A stretch of 57,871 bases of DNA from Oscillospiraceae bacterium (GCA_015065045.1 SVRB01000001.1:1-57871), one strand, 5' to 3'; shown: positions 9,264-18,723, counted from the first letter of the stretch. Program-made: numbers and translations. Notes: generated by a model from the sequence alone, not told the origin.

Positions 9264-9510
9264 TTTTTTGCATCCCCCTTTGCGGTAAAGACCGCGTACA
9301 GCTTCTGTTAAGCTCTGCGCGAACCCCATATCGGGCTAACCGATGCCCCCGCAAAGAGTTTGTTACAACTATATATACGCAAAAAGCAAGCTTCAGCTTA
9401 AACATAGTTGCAGCACTCGGTTTCTCAAACTGACTTAAAGTCAGTCACGGCTCTTGTTAAGAACTGCCCTGATATGTACATCTGACCCTTAAGTAAATCT
9501 AAAATTTACC
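9264..9510 (-). promoter_or_regulatory. Long structured 5' leader of potABCD
   Basis: About 245 bases between the predicted start of transcription and potA. On the minus strand several clean hairpins are visible: GTAAAT/ATTTAC near 9508-9492; ACTGAC/GTCAGT near 9444-9427; CAACTATG paired with TATAGTTG around 9410-9367; ATCGG/CCGAT near 9344-9330; CGCG-AGCTT/AAGCT-CGCG near 9321-9292; GCGGT/ACCGC at 9295-9282, immediately before the AAGGGGG ribosome binding site. A last hairpin touching the binding site suggests control of translation. I do not recognise it as a known riboswitch class; the guanidine (ykkC) consensus is not visible. Confidence 0.5.
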
Positions 9511-9515
9511 CATCA

Positions 9516-9543
9516 TTTATAAGGCGATGATATATTTTGTCAA
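9516..9543 (-). promoter_or_regulatory. Sigma-A promoter of potABCD
   Basis: Perfect TTGACA (9543-9538), a 16-base spacer and TATAAA (9521-9516) on the minus strand. Predicted transcript start is near 9510. The stretch from 9544 to 9682 is AT-rich and shows nothing else. Confidence 0.7.
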
Positions 9544-9682
9544 ACCTTTGCTTTTGACAAAAATGTTGGCACAGATGCAAAAATCGTTTTTATATTTTAT
9601 TATTCGTGTACATTATATTATTATAAACACATTACAGCAATCCGTCAATAGTTTTTCCCATTTTTATACCTTAATACGCAAC

Positions 9683-9726
9683 AAAAAAGCACTGAACATC
9701 ATTCATCAGATATTCAGTGCTTTTTT
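9683..9726 (-). terminator. Terminator after the PII-like gene
   Basis: GCACTGAA / TTCAGTGC stem extended by A6/T6, 8 bases beyond the stop of the PII-like gene on the minus strand. Confidence 0.88.
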
Positions 9727-9734
9727 ATCAGTAA

Positions 9735-10436
9735 TTATATACCCATAACAGTATCAATCGGCAATGAAATAACGTTTCCCTTAGCCTCGCTCTGCATACC
9801 AAAACGATCGCTGATAGCCTTCATTATATTAACCTTATTTTCGCAGTCAGATATAATTAAGAGAATCTCCTTTTCTTCGTTCATACTGATTCCCCAGAAA
9901 CCTGCTGTTTCTTCATTAATAAGCTGTCTGCTGTGAACAACTGTTCCGCCTCTGGCACCCGCTTCTCTTGCCGCTACCATCACATCACCGCTGAATCCTC
10001 TATTCATAACAGCCGCTATAAGTGTATATTTCTTTTCGTCCATATTCACATTATCTTCCTTTCCGACATTCAAATCACCGGTCTCTTCCTCGGGTTCTGC
10101 CATCTTGGTTATCATTCGCAGTAAAAGGTTATTTGCGCCCGTCACTGCAATGGTAAAGCCTATACCGCTGTTAACACCGCTCATACCAAGCTCGCTATGC
10201 AAATTACATAACAGCTTATCTGCAACGACCTTAGGCAATATACTTAAATATAATCTTTTTTCTGTACTTCCAAGCCCGAGCATATCCAAAATTTCACTCG
10301 ATGCAGTTCCCTCGGCAATAACGCCGTACTGTATCGGAATATGCAATTCATCGAACATATCTTCTGCTTTTTTCGATAATTTTTCTGTGGTGATCAACAC
10401 CAGTAATCTAACCGACGGATTCTTTTCACTTGCCAT
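9735..10436 (-). CDS. Tandem PII-like signalling protein
   Basis: 233 residues with two PII (GlnB)-like ferredoxin folds in tandem. The second half (about 130-230) has GARGGTVVHSRQL and then EKEILLIISDCE, the order seen in PII T-loop and B-loop regions. The first half (about 8-105) is similar in pattern but more diverged, with GVNSGIGFTIAVTGANNLL. PII-type proteins bind ATP/ADP or related ligands and gate membrane transporters. This gene starts three bases after the DUF1538 membrane gene, with GGGGGATGAG inside that gene's end as ribosome binding site, so the two are coupled. Likely a regulatory subunit for that membrane protein; ligand unknown. Confidence 0.7.
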   Translation of the reverse strand: MASEKNPSVRLLVLITTEKLSKKAEDMFDELHIPIQYGVIAEGTASSEILDMLGLGSTEKRLYLSILPKVVADKLLCNLHSELGMSGVNSGIGFTIAVTGANNLLLRMITKMAEPEEETGDLNVGKEDNVNMDEKKYTLIAAVMNRGFSGDVMVAAREAGARGGTVVHSRQLINEETAGFWGISMNEEKEILLIISDCENKVNIMKAISDRFGMQSEAKGNVISLPIDTVMGI

Positions 10437-10439
10437 ATT

Positions 10440-11963
10440 TTACTCATCCCCCAAGTCGATAATTTCGTCACTGTCTTCAGGAACAATAACAGTATCAGCC
10501 TGTTTATTGATCTTCTGCGTCTTATATTTATAAACCAAACCCATCATCTGTATTGCTATAAGCGGCGTCAATGCAACCAATGCAACAACACCAAAAGCGT
10601 CTGTCATTATATCTCCGCCAACAGCAAGACAGGCGCCTATACTGATCGGTATCAAAAACGTCGACGTCATAGGTCCACTTGCAACACCGCCTGAGTCAAA
10701 TGCAATACCTACGAAAATCTTAGGCACAAACCTTGACATCACCAATGCGAGCACATATCCGGGAATCACTATATACTGTATCGGTACTCCCGTGAGCACT
10801 CGCAACATCGCCAAGCCTACACTTACCGATACACCTATAGACATACATGAGTTCATCGCCTTGACCGATATCGCACCGTCTGTAACGCTCTGAACCTGAT
10901 GGTTCAAAATCTGTATCGCAGGCTCTGCCTTTACTATATAATAACCTATCAACATACCGATCGGTACAAGTATCCACTTAAATTCAAATACTGCGAGCTG
11001 CTTCCCGAGGAATGCTCCTACAGGGGCAAAGCCTAAGTTTACACCGCACAAAAATAATACAAGACCTGTATAAGTATAACCTAAACCTATCAGTATCTTC
11101 CATATTTGCTTACCATGGTATCTCTTGCATAAAATCTGGAACACCACGAAAACTGCTATTACAGGAAGTAATGATATCAAAACCTCCTCAGCGTACTTAG
11201 GTAATCCCTTTAAGAAAACAGTTGCTACATCTCTTGTAGTCTTAACATTTTCAATATTTGCAAGTGTGTATTCCGATTGCTCTGGCTTAAAAAAGCAACC
11301 GAGCACCATTACAGCCAAAATAGGACCAATACTCGATAACGCTACAAGACCAAAGCTGTCGCTATCGGCGTTTTTGTCACTACGAACTGATGCCAAACCA
11401 ATACCCATAGCCATTATAAACGGAACCGTCATCGGACCTGTAGTTACACCGCCCGAGTCAAACGCTACCGCTATAAAATTCTTCGGAACAAAAAATGACA
11501 ATACTATCAACGCTCCGTAAAAAACAATAAGCATCGCCGACAGGCTTATCTGGTCTCTTATTCTCACTATAGACAAAGCGAGAAATATACCAACCCCTAC
11601 AGCTACAGCTAAAATCAATACGCTGTTAGGTACGCCCGGAACCTGTTCAGCCAACACCTGCAAGTCAGGCTCCGATATTGTAATTATAAAACCCATAATA
11701 AAACCGATAAAAAGTACTATCAGCACCTTTTTCGATTTTGATATCTGTACACCTATACCCTCTCCCAAAGGACTCATCGCCATCTCAGCGCCAAGCTGAA
11801 ACAGACCCATACCAAATATAAGCATTACTGAGCCCGATATAAACAGCACTATATGTCCAAGCTCCATCGGAACAAGGAGCACGCTTATCAGCAGCACTAT
11901 TGCTGTTATGGGAAGAACGGCGGTCAGTGATTCTTTCGTCTTTTCTTTAAGCTTCGGATTCAT
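10440..11963 (-). CDS. DUF1538 integral membrane protein
   Basis: 507-residue polytopic membrane protein, roughly 12 or more hydrophobic segments. It holds an internal duplication: VAFDSGGVTTGPMTVPF (about residues 165-182) recurs as GIAFDSGGVASGPMTSTF (about 410-427), each followed by a DSFGLVAL / DAFGVVAL stretch. The paired FDSGG-GPMT motifs in two repeats look like a re-entrant transport site. DUF1538 proteins have no established function that I know. The PII-like partner immediately downstream argues for a regulated transporter or channel. Confidence 0.75.
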   Translation of the reverse strand: MNPKLKEKTKESLTAVLPITAIVLLISVLLVPMELGHIVLFISGSVMLIFGMGLFQLGAEMAMSPLGEGIGVQISKSKKVLIVLFIGFIMGFIITISEPDLQVLAEQVPGVPNSVLILAVAVGVGIFLALSIVRIRDQISLSAMLIVFYGALIVLSFFVPKNFIAVAFDSGGVTTGPMTVPFIMAMGIGLASVRSDKNADSDSFGLVALSSIGPILAVMVLGCFFKPEQSEYTLANIENVKTTRDVATVFLKGLPKYAEEVLISLLPVIAVFVVFQILCKRYHGKQIWKILIGLGYTYTGLVLFLCGVNLGFAPVGAFLGKQLAVFEFKWILVPIGMLIGYYIVKAEPAIQILNHQVQSVTDGAISVKAMNSCMSIGVSVSVGLAMLRVLTGVPIQYIVIPGYVLALVMSRFVPKIFVGIAFDSGGVASGPMTSTFLIPISIGACLAVGGDIMTDAFGVVALVALTPLIAIQMMGLVYKYKTQKINKQADTVIVPEDSDEIIDLGDE

Positions 11964-11997
11964 CTTCTACCGTCTTTCATTAGTATTTTTTATAAAT

Positions 11998-12022
11998 AAA
12001 AGAGGGGTCATCCCCCTCTTTT
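11998..12022 (-). terminator. Terminator of the purD-to-ispH-rpsA operon
   Basis: GAGGGG / CCCCTC stem with flanking A4/T4 and a further T-rich run on the minus strand, about 58 bases after the ispH-rpsA stop and before the DUF1538 start. Confidence 0.8.
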
Positions 12023-12079
12023 AAACGTCGGCCTCTCTTTTTTGGGAGTCAACAATAAAAATCAAATTTCATTCGAAAC

Positions 12080-14149
12080 TTATTCAGCTTCTGCTTCCTT
12101 TTCAGCGTCAGCTATGTAATCTTCAGGCATTGCTTCTTCTGCTGCCTTAGCTTCTTCAATGAGCGCTCTTACAGAAAGGCTGATCTTGTGGTTTTCTGCA
12201 TCGATATCAGTAATCTTTGCTTCAACTTCCTGGCCAAGCTCAAGAACATCAGCAGGCTTGTTGATCTTCTTATCAGCGATCTGTGAAATGTGGATAAGAC
12301 CGTCAACACCGGGAATAATTTCTGCGAATGCACCGAAGGGCATCATGTTTACTACCTTAACTGTAGCAACATCGCCTACTGCGTACTTTTCAGCAAAAAT
12401 GTTCCAAGGATTGTTTTCTTCTGTCTTGTATCCGAGAGAAATTCTCTTTGCTTCTGCATCGAAATCCTTTACGTATACTGTAAGCTTTTCGCCGATAGAT
12501 ACGATTTCGGAAGGATGCTTGAAGTGTGTCCAAGCGAGTTCTGTGCTATGGATCATACCGTCTACGCCGCCGAGGTCAACAAATACACCGTAATTTGTGA
12601 TTGACTTAACAACGCCTTCGTATTTCTTATCCTTTTCAATAGCTGTCCAGAATGCTTCTTCAGCTGCCTTCTTTGCTTCTCTTGCAACTACTCTGATAGA
12701 TGCAACAGCTCTTCTTCTCTGTTCATTTATGTCAATGATCTTAACTCTCTGTTCTGTACCCTTAAGAACTGAAAGGTCTGCATCCTTTGCAAGTCCTGAA
12801 TGTGATGCGGGAACAAAAAGTCTCTGGCCTTCTGCAAATACGATCACGCCGCCTCTTACGATCTCTGTAACCTTACCTGTAAGAATCTTACCTTCGTTAA
12901 AGCTTTCAACAACATTTTTCCAGTTTGTGATAGCGTCAACTCTCTTCTTTGAAAGTGATGCAACACCGTCAATGTCGCTTACTCTTGTAACCATTACTTC
13001 GATTTCGTCGCCAACCTTGAATTCTTCTTCAATCTTAACAGCAGGATTTTCAGATACTTCGCTGTAAGGAATAATACCTGTAACCTTTGCGCCAAGGTCA
13101 ACCTGAACTTCATTTGAGTTCACTGCGAGTACAATACCCTTTACGATCTCACCTGTATTTAAAGTTTTGAAAGATTCCTCAAGCATTGCAGCAAAGCTGT
13201 TTTCATCGTTTATTTCAAAGGACTGCTGAGTCAAGTCCTTTTCGATGTTGTTCATTGTGTTTTCGCTCATTTTGTTTTTTACCTCCTGTATGATACTGCC
13301 CGGAGTTGATGCCCCTGCAGATATACCCACTTTCATATTTTTTCTCAACAAGTCAAGTCGAAGCTCCGTCGCATTTTCAACCAAAATCGTATTCGGCTGA
13401 TATTTTCTCGCAGTATCAAAAAGCTTGTTTGTATTGGAGCTGTTTCTGCCCCCTATTATAACCATAAAATCCACTTTTTGTGCCAATAATTCCGTTTCCA
13501 TCTGTCGATTTTCGGTAACAGAACATATTGTATCAAAAATATATGAATTTGTATATAGTTTTTCAAGAATTTTTTGTGTTTTTTTCCATTCTGTTAGATT
13601 TTGTGTTGTCTGAGACACTACAACAACCTTTTTTTGTGCATTTTTATCACAATCAAGCTGTTTTTCGAGGTCCTTCTCGTTTTTAAACACAACAACCTTG
13701 CCCTTTGCAAAACTTACGATACCCTTTACCTCGGGATGATCGGGATCTCCGTAAACAAAAAGCAACGAATCTTCGTCTGCATTATCCTTTACTATTTTGT
13801 GTATCTTCTTCACATAAGGACACGCGCAATCAAGCATATCGAAATTCGGATTTTTACTTGAAAACTCCTCTAATTTCTCATACACCTCTTGCGTAACGCC
13901 ATGCGCTCTCACGACCACCGTACAAGGATTATTTTCATCACATTCCTCAAATACTCGGTCCAAGTCATTTTCTGATATAACCTTTACATTCTTCGACTCA
14001 AGATCCTCGCATATTGTCGGATTATGAATCAAATTTCCCAACGTATAAATATTATGCTTCGGCTTTTCTTCAATAAGTCTGTACACCGAATTAACAGCTC
14101 TGTCAACACCAAAGCAAAAGCCTGCATTTTTCGCTATCTCAATATACAT
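12080..14149 (-). CDS. ispH: IspH-ribosomal protein S1 fusion
   Basis: 689 residues in one frame. The first about 285 are 4-hydroxy-3-methylbut-2-enyl diphosphate reductase, last step of the MEP isoprenoid route, with the three iron-sulfur Cys in GFCFGV (Cys12), DCACPYVKK and DTICSVTENRQ. The remainder is ribosomal protein S1 with four S1 RNA-binding repeats (starts such as GEIVKGIVLAVN, GKILTGKVTEIV, KKYEGVVKSITNYGVFVDLGG and GDVATVKVVNMMPFGAF). This fusion is known across Clostridia and is not an assembly artefact. It starts five bases after plsC and ends the operon. Confidence 0.96.
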   Translation of the reverse strand: MYIEIAKNAGFCFGVDRAVNSVYRLIEEKPKHNIYTLGNLIHNPTICEDLESKNVKVISENDLDRVFEECDENNPCTVVVRAHGVTQEVYEKLEEFSSKNPNFDMLDCACPYVKKIHKIVKDNADEDSLLFVYGDPDHPEVKGIVSFAKGKVVVFKNEKDLEKQLDCDKNAQKKVVVVSQTTQNLTEWKKTQKILEKLYTNSYIFDTICSVTENRQMETELLAQKVDFMVIIGGRNSSNTNKLFDTARKYQPNTILVENATELRLDLLRKNMKVGISAGASTPGSIIQEVKNKMSENTMNNIEKDLTQQSFEINDENSFAAMLEESFKTLNTGEIVKGIVLAVNSNEVQVDLGAKVTGIIPYSEVSENPAVKIEEEFKVGDEIEVMVTRVSDIDGVASLSKKRVDAITNWKNVVESFNEGKILTGKVTEIVRGGVIVFAEGQRLFVPASHSGLAKDADLSVLKGTEQRVKIIDINEQRRRAVASIRVVAREAKKAAEEAFWTAIEKDKKYEGVVKSITNYGVFVDLGGVDGMIHSTELAWTHFKHPSEIVSIGEKLTVYVKDFDAEAKRISLGYKTEENNPWNIFAEKYAVGDVATVKVVNMMPFGAFAEIIPGVDGLIHISQIADKKINKPADVLELGQEVEAKITDIDAENHKISLSVRALIEEAKAAEEAMPEDYIADAEKEAEAE

Positions 14150-14154
14150 AACAC

Positions 14155-14769
14155 TTATCTCTTTTCTGCAATCGAGCTATTGAGCTCAATAATTTTTTCA
14201 AAAATATACTGAGATGCGTTTGTATATTCGTCGCGCGTACCGTTTTCGATCTTCAAATCAGAATTCAGTATGCATTTTCCAATCTTTATATACACCTTAC
14301 GGAAAGGCAATATGCGGTTTTTCTTCGTCTTTATAAGCACAGGCAAAACGTCGGATTTCGAGCGGTGGGCAACCATACCTACTCCCGATTTAACCTCTGT
14401 TTCGGTAATTTCCTTACCAATATATCTCGTTCCCTGAGGAAACATACCAACCGCATCCCCATCAACCAACAATTTTATTGCAGTCTTGATTGCTGACGGG
14501 TCGGCTGAGCCTCTTGTTACGGGAAACGCGCCTAATGTCTTTATCAAAACGTTAAGCAACGGTATCTTAAAAAGCGAAGCCTTTGCCATAAATCTTATCT
14601 GTCTGTCAAAAACCACACCCAAAACTATCGGGTCCCAGTTAGATAAATGGTTAGGGCATACAAGCACTGCACCCTCTTTTGGTATATTCTCTTCCCCTTC
14701 AGTCTCTATCCTAAAAAGGAATCGCACAAAGCCTTGTACCAGCTTCTTTAAAAATGCGTACAATTTCAT
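14155..14769 (-). CDS. plsC: 1-acylglycerol-3-phosphate acyltransferase
   Basis: 204-residue PlsC-type acyltransferase acylating lysophosphatidic acid to phosphatidic acid at the membrane. The catalytic motif NHLSNWD (His41, Asp46) and the substrate-binding FPQGTR (about residue 114) are intact. Length fits the short bacterial family. Lies between cmk and ispH-rpsA with gaps of 25 and 5 bases, as in many Clostridia. Confidence 0.9.
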   Translation of the reverse strand: MKLYAFLKKLVQGFVRFLFRIETEGEENIPKEGAVLVCPNHLSNWDPIVLGVVFDRQIRFMAKASLFKIPLLNVLIKTLGAFPVTRGSADPSAIKTAIKLLVDGDAVGMFPQGTRYIGKEITETEVKSGVGMVAHRSKSDVLPVLIKTKKNRILPFRKVYIKIGKCILNSDLKIENGTRDEYTNASQYIFEKIIELNSSIAEKR

Positions 14770-14794
14770 ATTGTAATACTCTCTTAACTAAATC

Positions 14795-15460
14795 TTATTT
14801 CAAAGTCTCGTCTATAATTCCAAGTATTTTTGAAATAGTTTCTTCAATATTCAAATCCGAGCTATCAAGCATAATCGCATCATCAGCGGGAACAGCAGGA
14901 GCAATCGATCTTGTTCTATCGTTCTCGTCTCTCTTTTGCATATCCGAAAGAACTTCTTCGAAAGTCGTTTCTATTCCCTTTTCTGTAAGCTCCTTATATC
15001 TTCTCATCGCTCTGACTTCATCTCTTGCAAACAAGAATATCTTCACTTGAGCATCGGGAAATATAACAGTACCGATATCTCTTCCGTCCATAATCACATT
15101 ATTCTTTTCTGCAGTCGCTCTCTGAATATCAAGCAAAAATGCTCTCACCTCAGGAATCGCAGAAACCTTGGAAGCATACATCGAGATTTCGGGAAGTCTG
15201 ATATCCTTATTTACGTTTTCTCCGTTAAGTAAAACCACCTGACCTTCATCAGAATGGTTAAGTTCGAGCGCTATATTCTTCAAATTTGATGAAACAGCCT
15301 CATTATCGTTTACATCTATCCCATTACGGAACATATATAATCCAATAGCTCTGTAAAGCGCTCCTGTATCAACATATAAAATATTAAGTCTTTCGGCTAC
15401 AGCACGTGCCATTACGCTTTTGCCCGAACCTGACGGTCCGTCTAACGCTATTTTAAACAT
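14795..15460 (-). CDS. cmk: Cytidylate kinase
   Basis: 221-residue CMP/dCMP kinase. The N-terminus has the P-loop ALDGPSGSGKS (residues about 4-14), then YVDTGALYRAIGLY for the nucleotide site, MDGRDIGTVIFPDA and a lid region with RDEVRAMRRYKEL. The neighbourhood cmk-plsC-ispH-rpsA is a conserved clostridial arrangement. Confidence 0.94.
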   Translation of the reverse strand: MFKIALDGPSGSGKSVMARAVAERLNILYVDTGALYRAIGLYMFRNGIDVNDNEAVSSNLKNIALELNHSDEGQVVLLNGENVNKDIRLPEISMYASKVSAIPEVRAFLLDIQRATAEKNNVIMDGRDIGTVIFPDAQVKIFLFARDEVRAMRRYKELTEKGIETTFEEVLSDMQKRDENDRTRSIAPAVPADDAIMLDSSDLNIEETISKILGIIDETLK

Positions 15461-15505
15461 TTTTCTTATATTTTTCTCCCCGTAAATTAAATATTTTAAA
15501 AAATC

Positions 15506-16747
15506 TTACCTTGCAATATCAATAGCGGCTAAATTTGCTGTCGAAAACGCTATCTGCAAATTAAATCCACCGGTATAAGCGTCAACGTCGATCAGCTCTC
15601 CTGCAAAATACAAGTTTTCAATTTTTTTGCACATCATCGTCTTCGGGTCTATTTCCTTAACATCCACACCACCTGACGTAATGATCGCCTCTTCTATCGG
15701 TCTGAATCCGCGTACTGTGCATTCAAGACACTTCAATGTTTTTAATATCGTCTGTCTTTCTGCTCGCGTTATATTATTTACCTTTTTATCCTCGGGAATC
15801 TTAGTCAAATCAACAAAAACAGGTATCAGCTTTTGAGGCAAAAGCTCGCCCAATGAATTACCGTAATTCTTGTTTTTATATTTTTCAAAATCGCCCAAAA
15901 GTCTGCTATCAAGCGTCTTTTCATCCAATGCAGGCTTCAAATCTATCCTTACGGAATATCTGCCCTTTTGCATCGGCTTCATATGACATGATGCGCTGAG
16001 TATCGTCGGCCCTGACAATCCGAAATGCGTAAAAAGCATTTCTCCGAAATCAGAATAAATCTCCTTCTGCTTAATTTTATCAAAAACAGACACTCTCACG
16101 TTCTTCAATGATAACCCCATAAGAGATCTCGGCCATATTTCCTCGGTCTCAAGAGGCACAAGCGAAGGCTTAGGCTCAATTATATTTATGCCCAATCTTT
16201 CAGCAAACAAAAAACCATCTCCGTCAGAACCCGTCTGCGGATATGATTTTCCGCCCGTACATACGGCAACCTTATCGTAAAGCACGGTCTTACCTGCAAC
16301 AATAACGCCCTTTATGCATCCGTCTTCAACCACCAGATCATCGACCGCTTCGTACACGATTTTTACTCCGTTCTTCTTACAAAAATCACGCAAAGCGTCA
16401 ACTATATCAAAAGATCTGTCACTTACGGGAAATACTCTGTTTCCTCGTTCGGTCTTTAATTCTACCCCCATATTTTCAAAAAAAGCCATTGTATCTTCGG
16501 ATGTAAAATTTGAATATGCCGCATAAAGAAAACGAGGATTTGTCGGTACGTTTTCAATAAACGTATTCCTATCGCAGTTATTTGTTACGTTACATCTTCC
16601 CTTGCCTGTTATAGCAAGCTTTCTGCCGACTGCGCTCTTCTTTTCGTAAAGGGTAACGTCACAGCCGAGCTCTGCTGCCTTTCCGGCGCACATAAGCCCT
16701 GCCGCTCCGCCTCCTATTACACAAACCTTTGTTCTGTCAAAGCTCAT
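15506..16747 (-). CDS. HI0933/YhiN-family flavoprotein
   Basis: 413-residue FAD-dependent oxidoreductase. The dinucleotide fold VIGGGAAGLMCAGKA is at residues 11-25, followed by GRKLAITGKGRCNVTN, a hallmark of the HI0933/YhiN family, and a C-terminal FAD motif LYFAGELIDVDAYTGGFNLQIA. The biological substrate of the family is uncertain. Its start overlaps the purD stop by four bases, so it is translated with purD. Confidence 0.87.
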   Translation of the reverse strand: MSFDRTKVCVIGGGAAGLMCAGKAAELGCDVTLYEKKSAVGRKLAITGKGRCNVTNNCDRNTFIENVPTNPRFLYAAYSNFTSEDTMAFFENMGVELKTERGNRVFPVSDRSFDIVDALRDFCKKNGVKIVYEAVDDLVVEDGCIKGVIVAGKTVLYDKVAVCTGGKSYPQTGSDGDGFLFAERLGINIIEPKPSLVPLETEEIWPRSLMGLSLKNVRVSVFDKIKQKEIYSDFGEMLFTHFGLSGPTILSASCHMKPMQKGRYSVRIDLKPALDEKTLDSRLLGDFEKYKNKNYGNSLGELLPQKLIPVFVDLTKIPEDKKVNNITRAERQTILKTLKCLECTVRGFRPIEEAIITSGGVDVKEIDPKTMMCKKIENLYFAGELIDVDAYTGGFNLQIAFSTANLAAIDIAR

Positions 16748-18009
16748 TTTATACCGATATCACGTCTGTAGTGCATCTTTTCAAACGTTACGTTTTCGAG
16801 TGCGCTATATGACTTTGCAATAGCTTCATCAAGTGTTTTTCCCATTGATGTAACACCCAAAACTCTACCGCCTGCCGTATATATCTTTCCGTCTTCTGCC
16901 TTTGTTCCTGCATGGTACACAAAAGCTTCTCCGTTCTTAAATACATCGCTGTCAAGACCGAATATTTCCTTACCTGTTTCATACTTTGAAGGATATCCGC
17001 CCGATGCCAAAACGATACAAACTGCTGCATCCTCTGACCATTCAATCTCAATCTCATCAAGCTTTTCGTCGATAACAGCGTTTATAATATCAACAAAGTC
17101 AGTCTTAAGTCTGGGAAGCACTGCCTGTGTTTCGGGGTCACCGAATCTTGCGTTATATTCTATAACCTTGGGGCCCTTGGGAGTAAGCATAAGTCCAAAG
17201 TATATAACTCCCTTGAACGTTCTTCCCTCTTCATTCATTGCATCTATTGTGGGCTTGAATATAGTCTTAAAGCACTCGTCTGCTATTTCCTTTGTATAAT
17301 TTCTGCTGGGAGAGAATGCGCCCATACCACCGGTATTAAGTCCCTTATCGTTATCAAGCGCTCTCTTGTGGTCCTGCGCTGAAACCATAGGAACAACGGT
17401 CTTTCCGTCTGTAAATGCAAGCACGGACACCTCGGGTCCTGTCAAAAATTCTTCAATTACAACTCTGCTTCCCGATTCACCGAACACCTTATCGCACATA
17501 ATGCTCTTTATAGCATCTTCTGCCTGAGCATAATCCTCAGCAATAATTACACCCTTACCGAGCGCAAGTCCATCAGCCTTTATAACTGTCGGATAATCAT
17601 TCTGAGCCTTTATGTATTCAAGAGCCTTTTCTGCTTCATAAAACACTTCATATCCGGCTGTCGGAATATTATATTTCTTCATCAAATCCTTGGAGAATAC
17701 TTTGCTTCCCTCAATTATTGCAGCGCACTGACGGGGACCGAATGCTCTTATTCCCTTAGCCTCAAGCGCGTCAACTGTACCCAACATAAGCGGGTCATCG
17801 GGAGCAACAAATACTAAGTCCATCTTATATTCTTCAGCAATATTTACAATCCCTTCAACGTCTGTAGCTTTTACAGGCAAGCACTTTGCGATTGATGCAA
17901 TACCACCGTTTCCCGGAGCGCAAAACAGTTCGGGTGCATATTTACTTTCGGACAATTTCTTTACTATAGCGTGTTCTCTTCCGCCGCTTCCTACAACCAG
18001 TATCTTCAT
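16744..18009 (-). CDS. purD: Phosphoribosylamine-glycine ligase
   Basis: 421-residue GAR synthetase, second step of purine synthesis, joining glycine to phosphoribosylamine with ATP. N-terminal GSGGREHAI, the ATP-grasp loops VIKADGLALGKGV and EFLTGPEVSVLAF, and EYNARFGDPETQ near residue 282 are all intact. Preceded by GGAGGAATA at its ATG. It leads a five-gene minus-strand operon ending in ispH-rpsA. Confidence 0.95.
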   Translation of the reverse strand: MKILVVGSGGREHAIVKKLSESKYAPELFCAPGNGGIASIAKCLPVKATDVEGIVNIAEEYKMDLVFVAPDDPLMLGTVDALEAKGIRAFGPRQCAAIIEGSKVFSKDLMKKYNIPTAGYEVFYEAEKALEYIKAQNDYPTVIKADGLALGKGVIIAEDYAQAEDAIKSIMCDKVFGESGSRVVIEEFLTGPEVSVLAFTDGKTVVPMVSAQDHKRALDNDKGLNTGGMGAFSPSRNYTKEIADECFKTIFKPTIDAMNEEGRTFKGVIYFGLMLTPKGPKVIEYNARFGDPETQAVLPRLKTDFVDIINAVIDEKLDEIEIEWSEDAAVCIVLASGGYPSKYETGKEIFGLDSDVFKNGEAFVYHAGTKAEDGKIYTAGGRVLGVTSMGKTLDEAIAKSYSALENVTFEKMHYRRDIGIK

Positions 18010-18053
18010 ATTATTCCTCCAAAATACATTTACAAATAAATATAATTATATAT

Positions 18054-18082
18054 ATTTTACAATACAATAAACCAAAAGTCAA
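18054..18082 (-). promoter_or_regulatory. Sigma-A promoter of the purD operon
   Basis: TTGACT (18082-18077), 17 bases, TAAAAT (18059-18054) on the minus strand, about 45 bases before purD. No PurR-type box or purine riboswitch is seen. Confidence 0.6.
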
Positions 18083-18101
18083 TAAAACAGCCACAAATAA
18101 A

Positions 18102-18138
18102 AGCGGATATCGCCCTCTTTTTTTGAACGATATCCGCT
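18102..18138 (-). terminator. Terminator of pepT-HAD-mntP
   Basis: Eleven-base stem AGCGGATATCG / CGATATCCGCT followed by a T-rich run on the minus strand, just after the mntP stop. Confidence 0.82.
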
Positions 18139-18145
18139 ATTTCTT

Positions 18146-18709
18146 TTAAAGTATTCCAAGTCCCTCGAGCAAAAACTTGAACGCCATAACCACGAGAATT
18201 ATACCGCCGGCCATTTCTGCCTTGGATTTATATTTTGTACCAAACACGTTTCCGATCTTTGCACCGACAAAAGAAAACAAAAATGTCGTTACACCTATTA
18301 CCGCTACGGTCGAAAAAATCTCGACGTTTTCCATTGACAACGCCACGCCTGCTGCCATAGCGTCAATACTCGTCGCAATCGCAAGTACGACCATCGTCTT
18401 GAAATCAAGCGCCGCGTCAACACATTCTTCGTCCTTACCAAACGCTTCTTTGAGCATATTTATTCCTATCATACACAAAAGTACGAAAGCTACCCAATGG
18501 TCAACTGCCTCTATGTAATCCTTGAACATACTCCCGAGAAAAAAACCTATAAGCGGCATCAACGCCTGAAACAATCCGAAATAAACACCGACCTTTACTG
18601 CGTGTCTTATCTTAAATCCCTTCTCAAGCGAAAGCCCCTTACATATTGCAACAGCAAAAGCATCCATTGACAAGCCCACTGCGGTAGCTAAAATTGCTAT
18701 AATTCCCAT
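18146..18709 (-). CDS. mntP: Manganese efflux pump MntP
   Basis: 187-residue membrane protein with six hydrophobic segments in two homologous halves. Each half carries the acidic metal-site motif: GLSMDAFAVAICKG (about residues 12-25) and ATSIDAMAAGVALS (about 110-123). MntP exports Mn2+. It sits 14 bases after the HAD gene and ends the operon. No yybP-ykoY manganese riboswitch can be seen, as the upstream DNA is coding. Confidence 0.92.
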   Translation of the reverse strand: MGIIAILATAVGLSMDAFAVAICKGLSLEKGFKIRHAVKVGVYFGLFQALMPLIGFFLGSMFKDYIEAVDHWVAFVLLCMIGINMLKEAFGKDEECVDAALDFKTMVVLAIATSIDAMAAGVALSMENVEIFSTVAVIGVTTFLFSFVGAKIGNVFGTKYKSKAEMAGGIILVVMAFKFLLEGLGIL

Positions 18710-18723
18710 TTAATCCTCTTTTC

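Noticed and set aside
12080..14149. IspH and S1 in one frame as a possible assembly error
   Set aside because: The fusion is a known clostridial gene arrangement and the joint is continuous without repeat or frameshift.
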